Below, one piece after another: positions 52,056 through 59,461 of a DNA stretch of 64,000 nt (its first letter is position 1; each line of letters starts with the position of its first letter). This DNA is from Clostridia bacterium (GTDB taxonomy: Bacteria > Bacillota > Clostridia > Oscillospirales > Acutalibacteraceae), in the NCBI GenBank assembly GCA_017548045.1, contig JAFYNR010000030.1, forward strand, positions 1 to 64,000, in the 5' to 3' direction. A program made the translations under genes and the position numbers. The notes beneath the pieces are model-generated. The model searched no databases, was not told the DNA's origin, and worked only from the letters and a program-made list of their open reading frames with translations.

Positions 52056-54275
52056 TTGGCAAAAACCAAAAGCAAGAAAAAAAGCATAAAAGAATTAAGT
52101 AAAACCGGCCTGGCATTTTTAGGTGTATTCAGCGTTGTTGCACTTACAGCAGTTGTTGTTATTTCATATATGCTTATCAACGTTATTTCAACCATAAAAG
52201 GCGATCTTATTATCAACCTTGATGAACACAAGGCAAATCAGAATCAGACTTCGTTTATTTATGCTTATGATAAAAACGGCAATACGGTTGAAATCGCAAG
52301 GCTTCACGGCGAAGAAGACCGAGTATGGGTTGACCTTGACGATATGTCGCCCTATATGGAGAAAGCCTTTATCGCTCTTGAAGACGTCAGATTCAAAAAG
52401 CATCACGGTGTTGACTGGATAAGAACCGTGGGTGTTGTCGTCAAACCCAAGCAGATCGGCCAAGGCGGTTCAACCATTACTCAGCAGCTCATTAAAAACC
52501 TTACCAACAACAAAGAAGTAACCGTTGTCCGTAAATTCAATGAAATTCTGACTGCGCTTAACCTTGAAGAACACTACAACAAAGATACCATTATTGAAGC
52601 GTATCTTAATACTCTGTATCTCGGCAGCGGATGCTACGGCGTTAAAACCGCAAGCGAAGAATATTTCGGTAAAGACGTAAGTGAACTCAATGCCGCAGAG
52701 TGTGCCGTAATTGCTTCAATCACTCAGGCACCTACCAAATGGAATCCTCTTCTTAACCCCGAAAACAACAGAAAACGCCAGCTTGACTGCCTTGAAAAAA
52801 TGTATTCTGAAGGCTTCCTCACAAAGGAAGAATATGACGAGGCTGTAAATTTTGAACTGATATTTACAAACAGTGAAAATTACGTTCCTGATGAGGACGA
52901 AGAAGAAGAGAAGGCAAAAAAAGACACTGAAAATACCGTTGACAGCTTCTATGTTGACTATGTAAGACAGTGCGTTCAGAATGACCTTATGGAAGAATAC
53001 GGTTATTCGTTGCAGCAGGCTCAGGATAAAATTCTTTACGGCGGTCTTAAAATATATGCCGCAGTTGATCTTGATATACAAGAAACACTTGAAGACGTAT
53101 ACGTTAACCGTAAATCATTCCCCGACTTGTACAGCAAAAATGAAGATTATGAGGGTGAAGCCGTTCAGTCTGCTATGACCATTATGGATTACAGCGGCAG
53201 AATAGTTGCAATCGTCGGTGAAGCCGGCCCTAAATCAGGTGCAATGTGCCTTAACAGAGCAGCAAATTCACCCAGACAGCCCGGTTCTACAATCAAACCT
53301 CTTGCAACGTATGCACCTGCAATAGAAATGAATATCTACAACTACTCAAGTATGATTAAGGACTATGCTATTCCCGTACAGGGTAAGCTTTGGCCTCATA
53401 ACGTAGACCAGACATACGGCTCAGGTAAAAACGTAAGCGTTGAATATGCAATTCAGAAATCGCTCAACACCGTACCGGCAAGAATAATCAACTATGACGT
53501 GGGCATTGATAATTCATTCGAATTTATCAGAGACCATTTTAAGCTTTCAAGACTTAACGAAAAAGAGGACAGAACACTTGCTCCTCTTGCAACAGGCGCG
53601 CTGACAAACGGTACAACAACAGTTGAAATGGCGGCAGCTTATGCAACCTTCGGCAACGGCGGATATTACTATGAGCCCTACACTTATTACAAAGTAACAA
53701 ACAGCCAGGGAACAGAAATTATTCTGAGCAACGAAAACCCCTCAGAAAAGGCCCAGCGCGTTCTTTCCGAAGAAACTGCCGATATTATGTGTGAACTTCT
53801 TCAGACCGTTGACACAAGCTACTACGGAACGGGAAGCAATGTAAGAAAGTTTCAGATTATGGCAAAGACGGGTACAACCAGCAGCGATAAGGACCGTTGG
53901 TTCTGTGCAGGCACACCTTATTATGTTGCCGCCGTATGGTTCGGATTTGACCATCCCGAAACACTTGGTGTTTCAACTAACCCCGGCGGTAAGGTGTTTA
54001 TCAGAGTTTTCGATGAAATACACGAAGATTTACCTGAAAAAGAATTTCCCAAGAGCACAAAAACCATCGAAAAACGCTATTGCCGTGCAACGGGTAAACT
54101 TGCAGGAGCAAACTGTTCCTCAACAGGTGTCGGCTGGTACAAAATAACTTCATTGCCCTCAACCTGTACTTCGTGCACTTATACACCATCTACCGATGAG
54201 CTTATAAGCGATGTTGTAGGCGGAGTAGTTGAAAATCTTGATTCCATTCTCAACAATATCGTAGGCGAAAGATAA
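52056..54275 (+). CDS. Class A penicillin-binding protein (PBP1A type)
   Basis: About 739 residues. A basic N-terminus and one transmembrane helix (about 20-48) precede the GT51 glycosyltransferase (ALEDVRFKKHHGVDW, GGSTITQQLIKNLTN, EAYLNTLYLGSGCYG) and the transpeptidase with SxxK in PGSTIKP, SxN in KSLNTVPA and KTG in MAKTGTTSS. It polymerises and cross-links peptidoglycan outside the membrane. The start is TTG 52056, ten bases after AAGGAGG; a TTG at 52047 is too close and no ATG is available. The C-terminal tail has a cysteine-rich piece (CRATGKLAGANCS ... CTSC). Confidence 0.93.
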   Translation: MAKTKSKKKSIKELSKTGLAFLGVFSVVALTAVVVISYMLINVISTIKGDLIINLDEHKANQNQTSFIYAYDKNGNTVEIARLHGEEDRVWVDLDDMSPYMEKAFIALEDVRFKKHHGVDWIRTVGVVVKPKQIGQGGSTITQQLIKNLTNNKEVTVVRKFNEILTALNLEEHYNKDTIIEAYLNTLYLGSGCYGVKTASEEYFGKDVSELNAAECAVIASITQAPTKWNPLLNPENNRKRQLDCLEKMYSEGFLTKEEYDEAVNFELIFTNSENYVPDEDEEEEKAKKDTENTVDSFYVDYVRQCVQNDLMEEYGYSLQQAQDKILYGGLKIYAAVDLDIQETLEDVYVNRKSFPDLYSKNEDYEGEAVQSAMTIMDYSGRIVAIVGEAGPKSGAMCLNRAANSPRQPGSTIKPLATYAPAIEMNIYNYSSMIKDYAIPVQGKLWPHNVDQTYGSGKNVSVEYAIQKSLNTVPARIINYDVGIDNSFEFIRDHFKLSRLNEKEDRTLAPLATGALTNGTTTVEMAAAYATFGNGGYYYEPYTYYKVTNSQGTEIILSNENPSEKAQRVLSEETADIMCELLQTVDTSYYGTGSNVRKFQIMAKTGTTSSDKDRWFCAGTPYYVAAVWFGFDHPETLGVSTNPGGKVFIRVFDEIHEDLPEKEFPKSTKTIEKRYCRATGKLAGANCSSTGVGWYKITSLPSTCTSCTYTPSTDELISDVVGGVVENLDSILNNIVGER

Positions 54276-54280
54276 ATATA

Positions 54281-54317
54281 TGCGGAGTTTGTATTTAACT
54301 GCAAACTCCGCAATTTT
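54281..54317 (+). terminator. Hairpin between the PBP and ruvX genes (weak terminator or attenuator)
   Basis: TGCGGAGTTTG (54281-54291) pairs perfectly with CAAACTCCGCA (54302-54312), followed by only ATTTTA. ruvX begins 16 bases later. Confidence 0.65.
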
Positions 54318-54332
54318 AAAAGGAATGATACT

Positions 54333-54755
54333 TTGGTTATAATGGCAATTGATTACGGCGATGTAAGAACAGGTATTGCCGTATGTGATAAATTTGAAAT
54401 GCTCGCTTCTCCTGTGTGTGCTATTACACAAAGAAACCCTGACTTGCTTATTGATGATATTATTAAGCTGGCAAAGGAATATAAGGCTGAGCAGTTTGTT
54501 GTGGGTCTTCCGAGAAATATGGATTCGTCATACGGCTCAAGAGCTGAAAAATGCGAGGATTTTGCCAAACAGCTTTCAGAAAAATCAGGCATCGGATACG
54601 TTATGAGGGATGAGCGACTTTCAACCGTCACCGCACATAATGCACTCAACACAACCAATACACGCGGCAAAAAAAGAAAAGCTGTTGTTGACCAGGTTGC
54701 CGCAGTGGTAATACTTCAGGATTACATAGATTTCAGAAAAAATCAAAATATATAA
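54333..54755 (+). CDS. ruvX: RuvX/YqgF-family Holliday junction resolvase-like nuclease
   Basis: 140 residues, usual size. MAIDYGDVRTGIAV (first Asp), FVVGLPRNMDSSYGSRAEKCEDFA, DERLSTVTAH and the final DQVAAVVILQDYID make the RNase H-fold active site. The family is linked to pre-16S rRNA 5'-end processing and recombination. The start is TTG 54333, nine bases after AAAGGA; the ATG at 54342 is 18 bases away, and family members usually begin a few residues before the MxxDYG strand. Confidence 0.93.
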   Translation: MVIMAIDYGDVRTGIAVCDKFEMLASPVCAITQRNPDLLIDDIIKLAKEYKAEQFVVGLPRNMDSSYGSRAEKCEDFAKQLSEKSGIGYVMRDERLSTVTAHNALNTTNTRGKKRKAVVDQVAAVVILQDYIDFRKNQNI

Positions 54756-54762
54756 TCATTTA

Positions 54763-54794
54763 TCCGCATATTATTTATCAGATTGATATGCGGA
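54763..54794 (+). repeat. Hairpin whose 3' arm covers the cwlD Shine-Dalgarno
   Basis: TCCGCATAT (54763-54771) is complementary to ATATGCGGA (54786-54794). The right arm includes most of the CGGAGTG ribosome binding site for ATG 54803, so folding would reduce cwlD translation. Confidence 0.5.
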
Positions 54795-54802
54795 GTGATT
54801 AT

Positions 54803-55540
54803 ATGAAAATTATTGCATCACAGAAAATTAAAATTAAAACCACTCTGTTTGCTTCACTGATTTTTATTTTTTCTGTTATTGCAATAGGTACAAGGTACGT
54901 TTACGTTAAATCGGCTATGGATGTTCTGAACAGTTCCGTTGCCTGTACGGTAGTAATTGATGCAGGTCACGGGGGAGTAGACAGCGGAACATCTGCAGCA
55001 GACGGAACTCCCGAAAAAGAAATCAACCTGCAGATTGCTCACAAATTAAATGATATATTAACTTCTTTCGGCATAGAAACCGTAATGACAAGAGTTGAAG
55101 ATATATCAATACATGACGACACTGCAAAAACAATAAGACAAAAGAAAGTTTCTGATATTAAGAATAGATTAAGCATTATAAATAATACCGATAATGCGAT
55201 TTACGTAAGCATACACCAGAACCACTATTCAGATTCAAAATACAGCGGCACGCAAGTGTTCTATTCTAAAAACAATCCGGATTCCGAGGTTTTTGCGAAC
55301 AAAATAAGAGGTTCTGTTGTTTCAATTCTCCAGAAAGACAACACAAGAGAAATAAAACAAAGCGGAAAAGAAATCTATTTGTTAAACAACGCTCAGGTTC
55401 CCGCCGTAATGGTCGAATGCGGTTTTATGTCAAATATAAAAGAAACAGAGTTACTCAAAAATTCTGACTATCAGCAAAAAATGGCTTTTGTTATCGCTTT
55501 GGGAATATGTGATTATATCAATTCATCTAAGGATGTGTAA
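54803..55540 (+). CDS. cwlD: Spore cortex N-acetylmuramoyl-L-alanine amidase CwlD
   Basis: 245 residues. One N-terminal transmembrane helix (TTLFASLIFIFSVIAIGT), then an Amidase_3 domain: VVIDAGHGGVDSGT (zinc His), PEKEINLQIAHKL (zinc Glu), YVSIHQNHYSD (zinc His) and MVECGFMSN (catalytic Glu). Length and layout match CwlD, which with PdaA makes muramic-delta-lactam in the spore cortex. ATG 54803 has CGGAGTG at the right distance; the in-frame ATG 54788 has no ribosome binding site. Other amidases share this domain, so the role is supported mainly by size and the sporulation context. Confidence 0.85.
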   Translation: MKIIASQKIKIKTTLFASLIFIFSVIAIGTRYVYVKSAMDVLNSSVACTVVIDAGHGGVDSGTSAADGTPEKEINLQIAHKLNDILTSFGIETVMTRVEDISIHDDTAKTIRQKKVSDIKNRLSIINNTDNAIYVSIHQNHYSDSKYSGTQVFYSKNNPDSEVFANKIRGSVVSILQKDNTREIKQSGKEIYLLNNAQVPAVMVECGFMSNIKETELLKNSDYQQKMAFVIALGICDYINSSKDV

Positions 55541-55543
55541 AAA

Positions 55544-56908
55544 ATGGCTTCAAAATCAAAAACATTATACATATGCAGTCAGTGCGGCTATGAAAGCGCA
55601 AAATGGTTCGGATGCTGTCCCGGTTGTTCGGAGTGGAATACAATGGAAGAAGAATTCCGCACTGCTCAGCAGCAGAAATCCGTCCATTCTTCTTCAAAAA
55701 TTATTACTGCACAAACCATCAACGAGATTGATGCCGATGATGAAATCAGATTTAAAACAGGTATGGCAGAGCTTGACAGAGTTCTTGGCGGTGGAATAGT
55801 TAAAGGCTCACTTGTTCTGCTCAGCGGTGATCCCGGTATCGGCAAATCAACAATCCTTCTTCAGATTTGCGAATATCTTGGTAAAAACCTCAGAATCCTT
55901 TACGTTTCCGGTGAAGAATCTGCAAGGCAAATCAAACTCAGAGCTAACCGTCTCGGAGTGAAAACAGAAAATCTTCTTATAATGTGTCAGACGGACGTTG
56001 AAGCCATAACCGAATACATCAAGTCAGAAAAGCCCAACCTTGTTATTGTTGACTCTATTCAGACAATGTGTGTATCAGAAATTAATTCTTCTCCCGGAAG
56101 TATAACTCAGGTCAGAGAATCTACCAATCTGTATATGCACTGTGCCAAGGGTCTTGGCATACCAACAATTCTTGTGGGACACGTCAACAAGGACGGCAAT
56201 ATTGCAGGACCCAAAGTTCTTGAACATATCGTAGACTGTGTTCTTTATTTTGAAGGAGAAAGACATCTTTCATATCGAATTCTCCGTGCAGTTAAAAACA
56301 GATTCGGTTCTACAAATGAAATCGGCGTTTTTGAAATGCTCGATAAAGGTCTTGTAGAGGTTGAAAACCCGTCTCTTATGCTTATATCAGGCAAGCCAAA
56401 AAACACTGCAGGCACCTGTATAGCCTGCGTAATGGAAGGAAGCAGACCTATCCTTGCCGAAGTTCAAGGACTTGTTGCAACATCAAATTACGGCAATGCA
56501 AGAAGGATGTCAACAGGCTTTGACTACAACAGAATGTCAATGCTCCTTGCCGTTTTAGAAAAAAGATCGGGCTATTTTATGAGCAACTGTGATGCTTATA
56601 TAAATATTGTAGGTGGTCTGAGGCTTGACGAACCTGCCACAGACCTTTCTGTTGCTCTTGCTCTTATTTCAAGCTTCAAAGATACACCCATAAGAGATGA
56701 TACGCTTGTAATCGGAGAAATCGGTCTCGGCGGTGAACTCAGAACAGTTTCATACTGTGAACAAAGAATCAAAGAGGCGGAACGACTTGGTTTTAAGCGA
56801 TGCATAATACCAAAACACAACTTAAAAACACTTTCGGACGGGTTTAAGGGCAACATTGAAATTGTAGGCGCAAATAACGTAAATGAAGCGTATAATGCGG
56901 CAGTATAA
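55544..56908 (+). CDS. radA: DNA repair protein RadA
   Basis: 454 residues. N-terminal zinc finger CSQCGYESAKWFGCCPGCSEW, Walker A LLSGDPGIGKSTILLQ, NLVIVDSIQTM (Walker B), the RadA-specific KNRFGSTNEIGVFEM, and a Lon-like C-terminal domain with ATDLSVALALISS and GEIGLGGELRTV. It promotes branch migration in homologous recombination. Three bases separate it from cwlD. Confidence 0.96.
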   Translation: MASKSKTLYICSQCGYESAKWFGCCPGCSEWNTMEEEFRTAQQQKSVHSSSKIITAQTINEIDADDEIRFKTGMAELDRVLGGGIVKGSLVLLSGDPGIGKSTILLQICEYLGKNLRILYVSGEESARQIKLRANRLGVKTENLLIMCQTDVEAITEYIKSEKPNLVIVDSIQTMCVSEINSSPGSITQVRESTNLYMHCAKGLGIPTILVGHVNKDGNIAGPKVLEHIVDCVLYFEGERHLSYRILRAVKNRFGSTNEIGVFEMLDKGLVEVENPSLMLISGKPKNTAGTCIACVMEGSRPILAEVQGLVATSNYGNARRMSTGFDYNRMSMLLAVLEKRSGYFMSNCDAYINIVGGLRLDEPATDLSVALALISSFKDTPIRDDTLVIGEIGLGGELRTVSYCEQRIKEAERLGFKRCIIPKHNLKTLSDGFKGNIEIVGANNVNEAYNAAV

Positions 56909-56914
56909 AACTAT

Positions 56915-57655
56915 ATGAAATATATTGAAAAACCGAATTTACCGCAGGGGAAGGTATCACTTGCGGCAATAAGCGAAGAAGCAGGGGAGTCAACAGAAAA
57001 ACTCAACTCTCTGGGTATAAAAACAATCAAAATACCTGAATACAGTAAATTACCTAAACCCGTATGTTCACACGCTGATATTCAAATGCTTCATACAGGA
57101 AGAAAAAATATTTTTTGCTACGAACATTTGTTCTCGGGGGAGTTTGACAAAAAATTTGATTTTATAAACATACCCGAAGAAGCAGGCAGCAAATATCCAG
57201 ACGATGTAAGACTTAACTGTGCAATTATCGGCAATAAGATTATATGTAATCCCAAAACAGTTTCTCGAGCAATCCTTGAATATGCAGAAATCCACGGTTT
57301 AACTATTATAAACGTTAACCAGGGCTATTCAAGGTGCTCAATATGCGTTGTCAATGAAAACGCAATAATTACTGACGATAAATCCATCTTTACAGCCGCT
57401 GGAAATTTTTTTAACGATACTCAGTTCATTTCAAAAGGCTCCATCGAATTGAATGGATACGGTTACGGATTCATCGGAGGATGCTGCGGCAAGATCCATA
57501 AAAATAAAATCGCATTTAACGGAGCAATTGAAAGCCACAAGGATTATAAAATTATAATTGATTGTCTTGAAAGAAACAACGTAGAGTGCATTGAATTAAG
57601 CAGAAACAAGCTCTGCGATATCGGCGGAATAATACCGCTTTGCGAAGAAGTATAG
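56915..57655 (+). CDS. DUF6873-type GME-fold protein of unknown function
   Basis: 246 residues, soluble. VCSHADIQMLHTGRKNIF, NVNQGYSRCSICVVNENAIITDDKSI and GYGFIGGCCGKIHKNKIAFNG resemble a clostridial family with the fold of guanidino-group-modifying enzymes (GME), recalled as DUF6873. The conserved CSxCVV and GFIGGxCG motifs hint at a catalytic or structural cysteine, but no activity is known to me. Six bases after radA, last gene of its unit. Its association with radA and cwlD may be structural only. Confidence 0.65.
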   Translation: MKYIEKPNLPQGKVSLAAISEEAGESTEKLNSLGIKTIKIPEYSKLPKPVCSHADIQMLHTGRKNIFCYEHLFSGEFDKKFDFINIPEEAGSKYPDDVRLNCAIIGNKIICNPKTVSRAILEYAEIHGLTIINVNQGYSRCSICVVNENAIITDDKSIFTAAGNFFNDTQFISKGSIELNGYGYGFIGGCCGKIHKNKIAFNGAIESHKDYKIIIDCLERNNVECIELSRNKLCDIGGIIPLCEEV

Positions 57656-57680
57656 TTTTTTGTGTTTTTTCACTCCCCTA

Positions 57681-57710
57681 AATTATACAAAACATTTATT
57701 TTGTATAATT
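57681..57710. repeat. Perfect 12-6-12 palindrome upstream of the recombinase gene; candidate recombination site, operator or weak terminator
   Basis: Arms 57681-57692 (AATTATACAAAA) and 57699-57710 (TTTTGTATAATT) are exact reverse complements around the six-base centre CATTTA. This geometry is close to Xer/dif sites (11-6-11). A run of T residues starts eight bases later, so transcription termination of the radA unit is an alternative. Confidence 0.5.
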
Positions 57711-57713
57711 ATA

Positions 57714-57742
57714 TTGATTTTTTTTTAAGGGTATGTTATAAT
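57714..57742 (+). promoter_or_regulatory. Sigma-A promoter of the recombinase gene
   Basis: TTGATT (57714-57719), 17-bp spacer, TATAAT (57737-57742) with TGT before it (extended -10). Confidence 0.8.
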
Positions 57743-57760
57743 ATATTTATAGCATACCCT
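57728..57760. repeat. Inverted repeat bracketing the recombinase -10 box; candidate operator
   Basis: AGGGTATGTT (57728-57737) and AGCATACCCT (57751-57760) are complementary at nine of ten positions and flank the TATAAT. Confidence 0.5.
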
Positions 57761-57782
57761 ATTTATATTTGAGGTGAAAATA

Positions 57783-58769
57783 ATGAGGCAAGAAGAAATT
57801 GCAACCCTTCCGGCTCTTGTTAGAGTATATCTTAACTATCTTATGTCTGTTAAAGCAAAATCCGAATTAACCGTACTCGAATACGGTTCTGATCTCAGAC
57901 TTTTTTTCAGATATATTTCTCGCATAAAAGGTCTGTGTGACAAATCCACACCTTTTGATGAAATTAATATTTCGCTTTTATCTAACGATGTGATATTTAA
58001 CGTTACACTCGAAGATGCTTATTCTTTCCTCGCCTATTGCAGAAAAGAAAGAAATAACGATACAAATGCCCGCGCACGAAAAGTTGTTGCCATAAAGCGT
58101 TTTTATAAATATCTGGAAATTAACGGTTATATTGAAAACAACAGAATTGCTTTTCTTGAATCACCTCAAACAAAACGCGGATTGCCCAAATATCTTTCTC
58201 TTGAGCAAAGTGTTATGCTTCTTCAAAGCGTAGACGGTAAATTTAAGGAACGTGATTACTGTATACTTACACTATTTCTCAACTGCGGTCTTCGACTTTC
58301 TGAGCTTGTAGGCATAAATATTTCTCATATCAAGGATAATAATACGCTTGTCGTTCTTGGTAAAGGAAATAAAGAAAGAACGATTTATCTTAACAACGCC
58401 TGCCTTTCCGCAATCAGTTCATATATGGCTGTCCGTCCAGCAGACGGTGTAAAGGACAGAGATGCACTTTTTATAAGCAACCAAAAAAAGCGCATAAGCA
58501 GACAAAGTGTTCAGAAAATGGTTGAAGGATATTTGAAAAAGTGCGGACTTGACGGTATGGGATTCTCCACACACAAGTTAAGACATACCGCCGCTACGCT
58601 TATGTACCAACACGGAAACGTTGACCCGTTGCAGCTTAAAGAAATTCTCGGTCACGAAAATCTTTCAACAACAGAAATTTACACTCATATTCACAGTGAA
58701 CAGCTCAAGAGAGCCGTTGACTCAAACCCGTTAAATAACCCTTCAAATTTCAAAAAAACCGGTGAATAA
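57783..58769 (+). CDS. Tyrosine recombinase, XerC/XerD-like
   Basis: 328 residues. SAM-like N-terminal core-binding domain (about 8-120; TVLEYGSDLRLFFRYI) and catalytic domain with R171 (CGLRLSELVG), Lys in GKGNKERTI, H264 and R267 (HKLRH), H291 (LGHENLS) and Y300 (EIYTHI), all in place. Could be the chromosomal dimer resolution recombinase of this lineage or a specialised recombinase. ATG 57783 is used with GAGGTGA before it; GTG 57774 lies inside that site. No phage or integrative-element genes surround it. Its last 27 bases overlap the convergent spoIIM gene. Confidence 0.88.
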   Translation: MRQEEIATLPALVRVYLNYLMSVKAKSELTVLEYGSDLRLFFRYISRIKGLCDKSTPFDEINISLLSNDVIFNVTLEDAYSFLAYCRKERNNDTNARARKVVAIKRFYKYLEINGYIENNRIAFLESPQTKRGLPKYLSLEQSVMLLQSVDGKFKERDYCILTLFLNCGLRLSELVGINISHIKDNNTLVVLGKGNKERTIYLNNACLSAISSYMAVRPADGVKDRDALFISNQKKRISRQSVQKMVEGYLKKCGLDGMGFSTHKLRHTAATLMYQHGNVDPLQLKEILGHENLSTTEIYTHIHSEQLKRAVDSNPLNNPSNFKKTGE

Positions 58770-59372
58770 TGCGGTGAATACCGCATCTGTTGCTGAGGAA
58801 AGAATACAAATCGCCGCAAACAAAATCTGTCTTGTCAGGAAGTATTTTGTTTCGCCTTTTTCAAACTGACCCCTTCCCTTCACGGCCTTAGCGAAAGCAT
58901 TTTTGGAATACTCGCAACTGTCGTTACACGCAATCAAAAAAGCAAATACTGATACAACAGCACCGGGATATACCGTCAGAACACAATATCCCAGACCGGT
59001 AAGCTTATAGACAGAATACATATATCCGCTCAAAACACCGAATCCTAAGCCGCGAAGAACAGGCAGCCACATAATAAAGGGATAACCGATAAGCGAAAAC
59101 CCGAAAAACACACTAAGAATATTAAATGACATACAGATTTTTAACGAATCAAAAAAATTCTCACCTATCCCCTTTTCTGCTCGGTTCTGAACAAAGCTTA
59201 CCGCTATTTGTTTTACCTCAGAAAATAAATCTGACGGATTATCAATCATAACAGCGCCGAAAATAATTCCTGCCGCAAACAGAATAGTAAGAAAAAATAT
59301 TCTTGAATTTTCAAATATTCTTTTCAGCGCTTTGCCGTTATAAACCTTATAATTTAATTTGGACTTGCTCAT
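58743..59372 (-). CDS. spoIIM: Stage II sporulation protein M
   Basis: 209 residues, integral membrane protein with about five hydrophobic helices. IFFLTILFAAGIIFGAVM near the N-terminus, FNILSVFFGFSLIGYPFIMWLPVLRGLGFG and a final pair of helices match SpoIIM, a component of the mother-cell SpoIIDMP engulfment machine. Preceded by GGAGGT. The start codon and next codons form the 3' arm of a 13-bp hairpin (59360-59416), and a sigma-E-like promoter overlaps the other arm, suggesting developmental control of translation. The 3' end overlaps the convergent recombinase gene by 27 bases. Confidence 0.9.
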   Translation of the reverse strand: MSKSKLNYKVYNGKALKRIFENSRIFFLTILFAAGIIFGAVMIDNPSDLFSEVKQIAVSFVQNRAEKGIGENFFDSLKICMSFNILSVFFGFSLIGYPFIMWLPVLRGLGFGVLSGYMYSVYKLTGLGYCVLTVYPGAVVSVFAFLIACNDSCEYSKNAFAKAVKGRGQFEKGETKYFLTRQILFAAICILSSATDAVFTALFTGFFEI

Positions 59373-59416
59373 TTTTTACCTCCGAAAGCTTTTTGTAAAA
59401 TATATGAGCAAGTCCA
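59360..59416 (-). repeat. 13-bp hairpin sequestering the spoIIM start codon
   Basis: On the minus strand TGGACTTGCTCAT (59416-59404) is the exact complement of ATGAGCAAGTCCA (59372-59360), the first codons of spoIIM. The 31-base loop holds the ribosome binding site. Confidence 0.75.
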
Positions 59417-59427
59417 TTTTTATATTA
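59399..59427 (-). promoter_or_regulatory. Candidate sigma-E promoter of spoIIM
   Basis: On the minus strand TAATATA (59427-59421), 14-bp spacer, CATATATT (59406-59399): the -10 agrees at six of eight positions with CATACAMT and the -35 keeps the ATAT core; spacing is right for sigma-E. Transcription would begin near 59392, inside the hairpin loop. Confidence 0.45.
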
Positions 59428-59456
59428 CAAAAGACGGATGATTACCATCCGTCTTT
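59424..59456 (-). terminator. Terminator after pcrA
   Basis: AAAGACGGATG (59430-59440) pairs with CATCCGTCTTT (59446-59456) around a five-base loop; on the minus strand the stem is followed by TTTTG. Confidence 0.88.
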
Positions 59457-59461
59457 ATAAA

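Noticed and set aside
57783-58769. Integrase of a prophage or integrative element
   Set aside because: No phage, conjugation or attachment-site duplication is seen around it; neighbours are chromosomal housekeeping and sporulation genes.
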